A stretch of DNA of 5,178 nucleotides from Streptomyces sp. NRRL S-31 (GTDB lineage Bacteria > Actinomycetota > Actinomycetes > Streptomycetales > Streptomycetaceae). A program made the position numbers and the translations under genes. Positions 1-5,178 of this stretch are shown in pieces; position 1 is the stretch's first letter; each line of letters begins with the position of its first letter. The DNA lies in the NCBI RefSeq assembly GCF_000718775.1, contig NZ_JOCB01000179.1, positions 1 through 5,178 of the forward strand. Reading direction: 5' to 3'. The notes under the pieces are model-generated. The model worked only from the letters and a program-made list of their open reading frames with translations, had not been told where the DNA came from and searched no databases.

Positions 1-136
1 CCTCTGTACGCAGCGGATTGATCTCCGAGACGGCACCGACGAACGTGGTCTTGCCCACGCCGAAGCCGCCCGCCACCACGATCTTCGCGGAGGTGGTGGA
101 GCGGGAAGGACCGCCGCTAGAGCTTGCGAAGTCCAC
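1..136 (-). CDS. cvnD: CvnD-type small GTPase of the conservon (N-terminal part, cut by window edge)
   Basis: This is the GTP-binding switch protein of the conservon, related to the Ras/MglA-like bacterial GTPases and predicted to work with CvnA, CvnB and CvnC at the membrane face. Only the first 45 residues are inside the window. They show a short polar Ser/Gly-rich start, a beta strand (AKIVVAGGFG) and a complete Walker A/G1 loop, GGFGVGKTT at about residues 23-31, with Lys29 and Thr30 in the nucleotide-binding positions. The following TFVGAVSEINPLRTE is typical of CvnD proteins. The start is the GTG at 136-134, because GAAAGGG lies 6 bases upstream and the P-loop is then near residue 25, as in the family. 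The gene begins inside the end of cvnC (20-base overlap, different frame), which suggests translational coupling. Family membership is clear. The switch regions and the G4 and G5 motifs lie outside the window. Confidence 0.93.
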   Translation of the reverse strand, partial: MDFASSSGGPSRSTTSAKIVVAGGFGVGKTTFVGAVSEINPLRTE

Positions 137-683
137 TGAGCACCCTTTCGAGCAGTGTCACGTCTGGCTGGCCGCCGGCGTTCTCGTCGCCGCCGGGCTG
201 ATGGATGGCGACCAGGCCCGCCTCCGCCAAGTCGGCGACGAGAATCCTGGCCACGCCGAGGGGGATCGTCAGCAGGGCCGAGATCTCGGCCACCGACTTG
301 ATCTCCCGGCACAGGTTGCAGATCCGCTGATGCTCGGGCAACTGACCCTGCATCTGGTGCGGAGCGGCGGTGGTGTGCACCAGCGCCTCGATGGCGAGCT
401 GGTAGCGAGGGCGCGTCCGGCCGCCGGTCATGGCGTACGGACGCACCAGTGGGTTGTTGGCCGCCGCGGCCGGAGCCGGCTCGGGGCGGCGCTGTGGCTG
501 CACCGGCTGGATCCGTGGGGGCGGAGGCTGGTCGTACGGTGACGGGCCGGGGCCCTGCGGGGCGTAGGGCTGCTGGTGGCCGGGGGAGGAGGGGAAGTCG
601 TACCCGTGCGAGCCGTCGCCCGGTCCCTGTGCGGGACCGTACGACCAGTCGCCCGAATACGAACCGCCTGGGGGTGTTGCCAC
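117..683 (-). CDS. cvnC: DUF742 protein, CvnC
   Basis: This 188-residue DUF742 protein is the third member of the conservon. DUF742 proteins are predicted winged-helix-like folds, and in the conservon they associate with the roadblock protein and the GTPase. Residues 1-78 are a disordered Gly/Pro/Tyr/Gln-rich extension. The DUF742 core begins with the hallmark LVRPYAMTGGRTRPRY at 79-94. A helix-turn-helix-like segment follows (CREIKSVAEISALLTIPLGVARILVADL, about 125-152; Cys125 and the preceding Cys122 form a CxxC), then a wing-like LVAIHQPG and a C-terminal helix DVTLLERVLSGLRKL. The start is GTG at 683-681, chosen because GGAGGAGGAG sits just upstream and no other in-frame start lies nearby. 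The stop is TAG at 119-117, 20 bases inside cvnD. Upstream, a 94-base gap separates it from cvnB. There is no signal peptide or membrane segment, so it is cytoplasmic. The exact biochemical role of DUF742 is not established; direct DNA binding is possible from the fold but not shown here. Confidence 0.95.
   Translation of the reverse strand: MATPPGGSYSGDWSYGPAQGPGDGSHGYDFPSSPGHQQPYAPQGPGPSPYDQPPPPRIQPVQPQRRPEPAPAAAANNPLVRPYAMTGGRTRPRYQLAIEALVHTTAAPHQMQGQLPEHQRICNLCREIKSVAEISALLTIPLGVARILVADLAEAGLVAIHQPGGDENAGGQPDVTLLERVLSGLRKL
143..149 (-). promoter_or_regulatory. Ribosome binding site of cvnD
   Basis: GAAAGGG on the minus strand, 6 bases before the GTG at 136, lies inside the cvnC coding sequence. 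It supports the overlapping start of cvnD. Confidence 0.6.
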
Positions 684-686
684 TTT

Positions 687-696
687 CTCCTCCTCC
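687..696 (-). promoter_or_regulatory. Strong ribosome binding site of cvnC
   Basis: GGAGGAGGAG on the minus strand holds three overlapping Shine-Dalgarno cores. The upstream GGAGGA copy lies 7 bases from the GTG at 683. It fixes the start of cvnC and suggests independent, efficient initiation after the 94-base gap behind cvnB. Confidence 0.75.
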
Positions 697-715
697 GACC
701 GCGCCGGGCACCCAT

Positions 716-754
716 CCCTGTGGAGCCGCGTCCCGAAACCTTACGACTCCGGGG
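716..754 (-). promoter_or_regulatory. Possible intercistronic hairpin between cvnB and cvnC
   Basis: In the minus-strand RNA, GGAGUCG (750-744) can pair with CGGCUCC (728-722) across a 15-base loop. That gives 7 pairs with one G-U wobble. CCC (about 753-751) and GGG (718-716) could extend the stem after a three-base bulge. It has no U-run, so it is not an evident terminator. It could be an mRNA processing or stability element, or chance in GC-rich DNA. Confidence 0.25.
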
Positions 755-777
755 CGTGAATACGCACCGTTCGTCTG

Positions 778-1200
778 TCAGTTGAGAAGGCTTCCCTGGA
801 GCTCCGCGCGGAGGTCCGGGGTGAGGACCGTGCCCGCGCGGTCCACCAGCAGGGCCATCTCGTACCCGATGAGGCCGATGTCCGCCTCCGGGTGGGCCAG
901 CACCGCGAGGGACGAACCGTCGGAGATGGACATGATGAAGAGAAATCCTCGCTCCATCTCCACAACCGTCTGGTTCACGCTGCCGCCCTCGAAGATGCGC
1001 GAGGCACCGGCGGTCAGCGAGGTCAGACCGGAGGCGACGGCCGCGAGCTGGTCGGCGCGGTCGCGGGGAAAGCCTTCGGACATCGCCAGAAGGAGTCCGT
1101 CGGCGGAGACCACCACCGTGTGGGACACCCCCGGGGTGTTGTCCACGAAGTTGGTGATCAACCAGTTCAGGTTCTGTGCCGCCTGGCTCATCGGGCTCAC
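778..1200 (-). CDS. cvnB: Roadblock/LC7 domain protein, CvnB
   Basis: This small cytoplasmic roadblock/LC7 protein of 140 residues is the conservon partner expected to bind the GTPase and/or the kinase-like CvnA; bacterial roadblock proteins such as MglB act on MglA-type GTPases. Roadblock features span about residues 8-130: an N-terminal helix (AAQNLNWLITNFVDNTPG), a strand HTVVVSADGLLLAMSEG at 27-43, a long helix RADQLAAVASGLTSLTAGAS at 48-67, the strands QTVVEMERGFLFIMSI and SSLAVLAHPEADIGLIGYEM, and a C-terminal helix ending LRAELQGSLLN. The GTG at 1200-1198 is preferred as start because AGGAG lies 7 bases upstream and cvnA ends one base before it. Starting at ATG 1191 instead would give a 137-residue protein beginning MSQAAQNLNW; the roadblock domain is complete either way, and that ATG is 16 bases from the AGGAG. 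The near-zero spacing after cvnA implies coupling. Confidence 0.95.
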   Translation of the reverse strand: MSPMSQAAQNLNWLITNFVDNTPGVSHTVVVSADGLLLAMSEGFPRDRADQLAAVASGLTSLTAGASRIFEGGSVNQTVVEMERGFLFIMSISDGSSLAVLAHPEADIGLIGYEMALLVDRAGTVLTPDLRAELQGSLLN

Positions 1201-1201
1201 A

Positions 1202-4200
1202 TCAACGCTCCTGGTCGTAGGTGCTGTCAGGACCACCGTGCTGATGGGTGGTGGCCTGGCCGTTCGTTTCACTGCCTGCGCTGCGTCCGCGCTGGACGCC
1301 CCGACGCAGGTTGCTCAGCCTGCCCCGGATGTCCTCCGGAGCACGGGAGACCTGTGGGCCTCCCTGGGGGGTGGTTTCGGCGGAACCCTCGACCAGGTTG
1401 GCCTTGGGCACCCGCCGCGGCAGACCGGAGGCGGTGACCCCGCCTGCCTTGGGCTTGCGGAGCTGCGAGGCCTGCTGCCACCGCTCGTCGTTGGCCGAGC
1501 GCCAGTCGTCGCCGCCCGCACCCGGCGTGCCGCCCGGTGCCGGGGACGGAGTGTCCTGCCGTACGTGGGGCGTGCCGTTCGCGGCACCGGCGCCGTTCGG
1601 ACCGGGCGCGGCGGAACCGCGGCGGGGCAGCCCGGCGTCGGTCAGCGCGTGCGCGGCGGCGGGGGCCGGGTCCGGACGGTCGAAGCCTACGTGGTCCGGC
1701 TCGCTCGCGTCAGCGGCCTGCGGGGAATCCGTTTCCGGAGCGTACTGGCCCTGGTAGCCGTTCCGGTAGCCGTCCTGCTGGGGCCAGTCGTCCTGGTAGG
1801 ACGGCGCGGGCGCGGGCTCGGCGTACCCGGCCGCCTGGGGCTCGGCGTAGCCGCCCGCCGGGGCGAAGCCGTCGGGCTGCGGGACCTCACCGGTCGGCGC
1901 GTAGTAGTGCTCGTCGTACGGCTGCTCGTACGAGGTCTGCCGCTGCTCGTCGTAGACCGGTGCCTCGAACGCCTGCTGCGGCTGCCCGTCGTACGCCTGC
2001 GCGGGCTGCTGCTCCGCGTACGGCTGCTGCGGCTGCTCCGCGTACGGCTGCTGGGACTGCTCCTGGTAGGGCTGCTGCGGCTGTTCCTGGAACGGCTGTT
2101 CCTGGTACGGCTGCTGCTGTCCGGTGAACGGGTCCGGGTACCCGGCGGGCGCCTCGGCGGCCTGCTGCGGGTCCTGGTCCTGGCCGTGCGACTGCGCCTC
2201 GCGGGCGGCCCGCCGCCCCTCCCGCATCAGGGAACGGCCGACGGGGTCCAGCCCGCGCGCGTCGTCCGGGACCTCCGGGAACCGGCTGTCGTCGAAGCCC
2301 AGCTCGGCGGCGGTGCGCAGGGGCTGCGGCCGGCCGAAGTCCTCCCCCTGGAACTGCTGCTCCGGGATGATCTGCGAGACCGTGAACTCGTCGCGGTCCA
2401 GCGGACCCTCGCCGCCACCGCCGTGCGTGATCGCGTCCGGCAGCATGACCAGGGAGGTCGTGCCGGCCTGCTCGCCCGAGGGGCGCAGCTGGACCCGGAT
2501 GCCGTGCCGGTCGGACAGCCGGCCGACCACGAACAGGCCCATGCGCTGGGAGATCGCCGCGTCCACGGTCGGCGGGTTGGCCAGCTTGTGGTTGATGTCC
2601 GCGAAGTCCTCGGCCGTCAGACCGATGCCCTTGTCGTGGATCTCGACCATGACGCGGCCGTCGGGGAGACGGGTCGCCGTCACCCGGACCTTGGTCTGCG
2701 GGGAGGAGAACGTGGTGGCGTTCTCCAGCAGCTCGGCCAGCAGGTGCACGAGGTCGGTGACCGCGCGGCCGTGGATCTCGGCCTCCGGCACACCGGACAG
2801 CTCGATGCGCTCGTACTGCTCCACCTCGGAGGAGGCGGCGCGCAGCACGTCGATCAGCGGCACCGGCTGGTCCCAGCGGCGGCCGGGCTCCTCGCCGGCG
2901 AGGACCAGCAGGTTCTCACCGTTGCGGCGCATACGGGTGGCCAGGTGGTCCAGCTTGAAGAGGTTCTCCAGCTGGTCCGGGTCCGCCTCGTTGTTCTCCA
3001 GGTCGGTGATCAGGGTCAGCTGGCCCTCGATCAGCGACTGGTTGCGGCGGGAGAGGTTGGTGAAGATCGCGTTGATGTTGCCCCGCAGCAGGGCCTGCTC
3101 GGAGGCGAGCCGGACCGCCTCGCGGTGGACCTGGTCGAAGGCGCGGGCGACCTCGCCGATCTCGTCCTTGGTGGTGATCGGGATCGGTGCGACCCGGGTG
3201 TCGACACGGCCGGGATCGGTGCGGGACAGCTGGTCGACCAGCATCGGCAGGCGCTGCTCGGCGATGCCGAAGGCGGCGTTGCGCAGCTGGCGCATCGAAC
3301 GGCTCATCTGCCGGGCCACCAGACCGGCCAGGAGGAACGCGGCCAGCAGGGCGACGACGACCACGGCGCCGGTGGTGAAGGCGGAGGTCCTGGCGTCGTC
3401 GGCGATGCCGGACGCCTCGGTCACCGCCTTGTCGGCCAGGTCCGACTCGATCTGGCGGTACGCCTTGTACTTGAGGCTGTTGACCGCGAACCAGTTGTCG
3501 GCGGTGATGCCCCTGGCGGCCAGCTCGTCACGGGTGAGGGCACTGGTGTCCTTCATGGTGGCGAGCGCCGCGACCATGGCGTCCGGGTCGGACGGCGGGG
3601 CGACGTACTTCGGGTTCTGCGCCGCGGCCTCCTTGGCCTGCGCGGCGGCTTCCGACTCGATCTTCGCCCGGGCGTCGTCCAGCTTCTGCGCGTCGGCCTC
3701 GGTGCCACCGCCCTTGTACTCCTCGACGGCGATGCGCTCGAGGTAGGCGTAGGAGGACAGGGAGACCCGCTGGGTCGCCAGGTTCGGGGCGTCCGGACCG
3801 GGCTTGACCAGCAGGTGCGTGCCGATCGACCGCTCCAGCGACAGCGCGGCCTTGGTCAGCGAGATGGCGTAGACGGTACGGCCGTAGGAGGTGATGTTGC
3901 CGGTGCCCAGACCCAGCTCGTTGGCGAACTCCATCAGGGGGTGGGAGACCGCGACATAGCCTTCCTCGGTCTGCACCCCGGTCTTCCTGGCGGTGTAGGC
4001 CTCCCGCCGCAGCTGGGCCAGCCCGGGCTCGGCCTCCCGGAACAGCTTGAGCCGGCGGCTCAGGCCCGGCTCGTCCGGCGCGCTCTTGGCCGCCTCGGTG
4101 AAGGCGGCGGCGGCCTGGTCGGTGGCCTTGCGGGCACCGTCGACGACCCGCTTGCTCTGCGCGTCCTTCTTCTTCAGCAGCAGCGGAGCCGCGGTGACGT

Positions 4201-4525
4201 CCCGCTCGTTGTCCAGGGCGTCGGCGTAGGTGAGGGCGGCGCGCACCAGACGGGCGGTGTTCTCGGCGTCGCGGGCCTGCTGCCAGGTGTCGATCGAGCT
4301 CTTCACCTGGAAGCCGCCCATGACGAGGCCGACCATCACGGGTATGAGCAGGATGGCGTTCAGCCGGGTCGGCACCCGCCAGTTCCGAGGGGAGAGACGG
4401 CCGCCGCCGGGCGCGGGAGTGGCCGTCGGCTCCGGACCGGAGACAGGGGCGGGTGCAGCCGCGCGCGGCGGCGGCGTGAAGTTGCCCCGCGTCGACGGCT
4501 CGGGACCGTTCTTGCTTCGCCTCAC
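1202..4525 (-). CDS. cvnA: Nitrate/nitrite-sensor-like histidine kinase, CvnA
   Basis: This 1107-residue membrane sensor is the first gene of the conservon. Order of parts: a cytoplasmic Pro/Ala-rich N-terminus (1-53); membrane segment 1 (about 55-73, LNAILLIPVMVGLVMGG); an extracytoplasmic helical sensor of NIT type (about 75-380) with two ER motifs, LDNERD at 104-109 and LERSIG at 230-235; membrane segment 2 (about 385-404); HAMP (about 404-475); a helical dimerisation-like region with FKLDHLATRMRRNGENLL, where His527 is in the usual phospho-acceptor place; and a HATPase_c domain with N-box ELLENATTF (598-606), G1 DKGIGL (631-636) and G2 MGLFVVGRL (662-670). The tail (about 700-1107) is disordered: Gln/Tyr/Pro repeats, two GLPRR motifs (965-969, 1034-1038) and a basic end. 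GTG 4525 is chosen because the family begins near RRSKNGPEPS and GAGAGG lies 11 bases upstream. The CvnA9 homologue is reported to have ATPase activity; whether His527 is phosphorylated, and what the ligand is, cannot be told from sequence. Confidence 0.94.
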   Translation of the reverse strand: MRRSKNGPEPSTRGNFTPPPRAAAPAPVSGPEPTATPAPGGGRLSPRNWRVPTRLNAILLIPVMVGLVMGGFQVKSSIDTWQQARDAENTARLVRAALTYADALDNERDVTAAPLLLKKKDAQSKRVVDGARKATDQAAAAFTEAAKSAPDEPGLSRRLKLFREAEPGLAQLRREAYTARKTGVQTEEGYVAVSHPLMEFANELGLGTGNITSYGRTVYAISLTKAALSLERSIGTHLLVKPGPDAPNLATQRVSLSSYAYLERIAVEEYKGGGTEADAQKLDDARAKIESEAAAQAKEAAAQNPKYVAPPSDPDAMVAALATMKDTSALTRDELAARGITADNWFAVNSLKYKAYRQIESDLADKAVTEASGIADDARTSAFTTGAVVVVALLAAFLLAGLVARQMSRSMRQLRNAAFGIAEQRLPMLVDQLSRTDPGRVDTRVAPIPITTKDEIGEVARAFDQVHREAVRLASEQALLRGNINAIFTNLSRRNQSLIEGQLTLITDLENNEADPDQLENLFKLDHLATRMRRNGENLLVLAGEEPGRRWDQPVPLIDVLRAASSEVEQYERIELSGVPEAEIHGRAVTDLVHLLAELLENATTFSSPQTKVRVTATRLPDGRVMVEIHDKGIGLTAEDFADINHKLANPPTVDAAISQRMGLFVVGRLSDRHGIRVQLRPSGEQAGTTSLVMLPDAITHGGGGEGPLDRDEFTVSQIIPEQQFQGEDFGRPQPLRTAAELGFDDSRFPEVPDDARGLDPVGRSLMREGRRAAREAQSHGQDQDPQQAAEAPAGYPDPFTGQQQPYQEQPFQEQPQQPYQEQSQQPYAEQPQQPYAEQQPAQAYDGQPQQAFEAPVYDEQRQTSYEQPYDEHYYAPTGEVPQPDGFAPAGGYAEPQAAGYAEPAPAPSYQDDWPQQDGYRNGYQGQYAPETDSPQAADASEPDHVGFDRPDPAPAAAHALTDAGLPRRGSAAPGPNGAGAANGTPHVRQDTPSPAPGGTPGAGGDDWRSANDERWQQASQLRKPKAGGVTASGLPRRVPKANLVEGSAETTPQGGPQVSRAPEDIRGRLSNLRRGVQRGRSAGSETNGQATTHQHGGPDSTYDQER
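1208..1212 (-). promoter_or_regulatory. Ribosome binding site of cvnB
   Basis: AGGAG on the minus strand lies within the last codons of cvnA, 7 bases before GTG 1200 and 16 bases before ATG 1191. The spacing favours the GTG start. Confidence 0.6.
2009..2119 (-). repeat. Tandem 24-base repeat encoding the QQPYxEQ motif in the CvnA tail
   Basis: Three 24-base units at 2009-2032, 2033-2056 and 2057-2080 encode PQQPYAEQ, SQQPYAEQ and PQQPYQEQ in CvnA. The first two differ at 2 of 24 bases. Degenerate shorter copies (PFQEQ, PYQEQ) continue to about 2119. It lies at CvnA residues 803-839, inside the low-complexity tail and outside the catalytic core. The repeat number may vary between strains. Confidence 0.8.
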
Positions 4526-4536
4526 TCGACCAACAA

Positions 4537-4542
4537 CCTCTC
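4537..4542 (-). promoter_or_regulatory. Probable ribosome binding site of cvnA
   Basis: GAGAGG on the minus strand lies 11 bases before GTG 4525. The spacing is somewhat long, but it is the best match near the start that fits the family's usual N-terminus. Confidence 0.45.
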
Positions 4543-4548
4543 GGCGGT

Positions 4549-4567
4549 CGGCACCTATGCCGTGCCG
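4549..4567 (-). promoter_or_regulatory. Inverted repeat in the cvnA leader
   Basis: CGGCAC and GTGCCG form a perfect 6-base inverted repeat with a 7-base spacer. It ends 6 bases before the GAGAGG of cvnA and 23 bases before its GTG. In RNA it would be a small GC-rich hairpin next to the ribosome binding site; in DNA it could be an operator half-site pair. It is short enough to be chance. Confidence 0.25.
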
Positions 4568-4826
4568 CAGTCTCTCAGAGCCCGGTTCGCCACAGACCAC
4601 TACGGAGTACGTCTTGGACCGATGGGCAGTTCAGGCATTCCAGCACGGGGACCAGTGCACTTCCAAACAGTGGAGAGCCGGTGAGGGAGCCGTTGTAAAC
4701 GCCAGATAAAACGGTCATAAAGAGCGAGCGTCGTCAAAAGGCGGAACGTTCGTGCGCGCAGCGGCACCGGATGACCGCGTCGCGTGGCGATTCCGGGCGA
4801 TTCCTCTGCCGAACTGTTATGAATGC

Positions 4827-4862
4827 CGGAGCCGACCGTGGCAAAGGCCACAGCCGGCTCCG
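4827..4862 (-). terminator. Hairpin terminator after the upstream conservon GTPase gene
   Basis: A 15-base inverted repeat (4828-4842 and 4847-4861, loop of 4) is extended by one pair at 4827/4862. Read as minus-strand RNA it pairs over all 16 positions, with only two G-U wobbles and a CUUU loop. Read as plus-strand RNA those two positions are A-C and C-A mismatches. The structure is therefore built for minus-strand transcripts, 44 bases after the TAG of the upstream gene. It lacks a U-run (the next bases are GCAUUCAUAAC), as is common for Streptomyces terminators. Confidence 0.78.
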
Positions 4863-4905
4863 CTCCGCGTGCGGCAACTGCCGTACGGCTCGTCGTACTT
4901 GAGCG

Positions 4906-5178
4906 CTACTTCAGCCGCGCCATCAGCGCGTGTTCCACCAGGGTGATCAGGGCGCTCTTGGCGTCCGAACGGTGGCGGGCGTCGGTCGTGATGATCGGGG
5001 TGTCGGGACCGATCTGGAGTGCCTCGCGCACCTCGTCGGGGGTGTATGCCTGCTGGCCGTCGAAGCCGTTGAGGGCGACGACGAAGGGCAGGCCGCTGTT
5101 CTCGAAGTAGTCGACCGCGGGGAAGCAGTCGGCGAGCCGGCGGGTGTCGACCAGGACGATCGCGCCGATCGCGCCGCG
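4906..5178 (-). CDS. cvnD: CvnD-type GTPase of a second, upstream conservon (C-terminal part)
   Basis: The last 90 residues of an ATP/GTP-binding protein of the CvnD family are visible; the start lies beyond the right edge. Visible parts: a strand AIGAIVLVDTRRL (3-15 of the fragment), the helix ADCFPAVDYFENSGLP, and a strand ending in the G4-like motif VALNGFDG (34-41), where NGFD replaces the classical NKxD. After TPDEVREALQIGPDTPIIT comes the G5-like TTDARHRSDAKSALITL and a C-terminal helix LVEHALMARLK. CvnD genes normally close a cvnA-B-C-D set, so this fragment implies another conservon immediately upstream in the same orientation; only this gene is seen. The stop is TAG at 4908-4906, followed by a strong hairpin. 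The NxFD form of G4 is, as I recall, usual for this family and not a defect. The membership call is firm; which numbered conservon it belongs to is unknown. Confidence 0.92.
   Translation of the reverse strand, partial: RGAIGAIVLVDTRRLADCFPAVDYFENSGLPFVVALNGFDGQQAYTPDEVREALQIGPDTPIITTDARHRSDAKSALITLVEHALMARLK

Larger units (their letters stand above)
4526..4826 (-). promoter_or_regulatory. Intergenic and leader region upstream of cvnA, with AT-rich island
   Basis: About 300 non-coding bases lie between the hairpin after the upstream GTPase gene and cvnA. Around 4692-4740 the base composition drops to AT-rich (plus-strand GTAAAC, AGATAAAACG, TCATAAAG), unlike everything else in the window, which marks a likely promoter area. 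On the minus strand TTGACG (4737-4732) matches a -35 box. The nearest -10-like TTTTAT (4711-4706) is 20 bases away, too far for a standard sigma-70 promoter, so no promoter is assigned precisely. If transcription starts near here, the 5' leader is about 170-190 bases long. I see no recognised riboswitch and no credible gene in it. Confidence 0.45.

Noticed and set aside
1201..1272. Upstream start for CvnB at 1272
   Set aside because: It would overlap cvnA by about 70 bases and add a non-conserved stretch. The AGGAG before 1200 marks the real start.
2124..3746. Plus-strand open frame of 540 codons opposite cvnA
   Set aside because: It is Ser/Arg/Ala-rich with no recognisable family and wholly antisense to the conserved cvnA core.
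4526..4600. Upstream start for CvnA at 4600 (adds 25 residues, MVCGEPGSER...)
   Set aside because: The extra residues do not fit the family's usual start, and the GTG at 4525 has a ribosome binding site and the familiar RRSKNGPEPS beginning.
449..4684. Very long plus-strand open frame (1411 codons) opposite cvnA, cvnB and cvnC
   Set aside because: Its translation is Arg/Gly/Val-rich low complexity without domains, and it lies antisense to four clearly recognised genes. High GC removes stop codons from the opposite strand.
4600..4851. Small minus-strand open frame of 83 codons upstream of cvnA
   Set aside because: It overlaps the terminator hairpin and the AT-rich promoter area, shows no family resemblance, and I saw no clear ribosome binding site.
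4880..4889. Perfect palindrome GCCGTACGGC downstream of the right-hand GTPase gene
   Set aside because: A single 10-base palindrome in GC-rich DNA, between a stop codon and a terminator, is likely chance.
4823..5110. Plus-strand open frame of 95 codons at the right end
   Set aside because: It is antisense to the clearly recognised CvnD C-terminus and runs through the terminator.

Overview
The window is high-GC actinobacterial DNA, most likely from Streptomyces. The reasons are the very GC-rich third codon positions, frequent GTG starts, long spurious antisense open frames, no TTA codon noticed in the genes, and above all the gene set itself. It carries a 'conservon' (cvn), the four-gene CvnA-CvnB-CvnC-CvnD module that is multiplied in Streptomyces genomes. 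All genes read on the minus strand, so transcription runs from high to low coordinates.

Layout in transcription order. (1) 5178-4906 is the last 90 residues of a CvnD-type small GTPase from a neighbouring upstream conservon. It is followed by a strong hairpin, a probable terminator, at 4862-4827. (2) 4827-4526 is a non-coding stretch with an AT-rich island and the leader of the next operon. (3) 4525-1202 is cvnA, a 1107-residue membrane sensor with a histidine-kinase-like core: two membrane segments around a NIT-type sensor, HAMP, HATPase_c and a long low-complexity tail. (4) 1200-778 is cvnB, a roadblock/LC7 protein. (5) 777-684 is a 94-base gap with a possible hairpin. (6) 683-117 is cvnC, a DUF742 protein. 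(7) 136-1 is the first 45 residues of cvnD, a Ras-like GTPase with an intact P-loop, cut by the window edge.

The module is thought to work as a membrane-associated complex resembling a eukaryotic G-protein-coupled system. CvnA senses and hydrolyses ATP, CvnB and CvnC act as scaffold or regulator, and CvnD is the GTPase switch. The arrangement fits co-translation: cvnA/cvnB are 1 base apart and cvnC/cvnD overlap by 20 bases. No mobile element, CRISPR array, tRNA or rRNA was seen. The system is a known family. The points worth a second look are the tandem arrangement of two conservons, a QQPYA motif shared by the disordered parts of CvnA and CvnC, and the non-coding structures between operons and between cvnB and cvnC.
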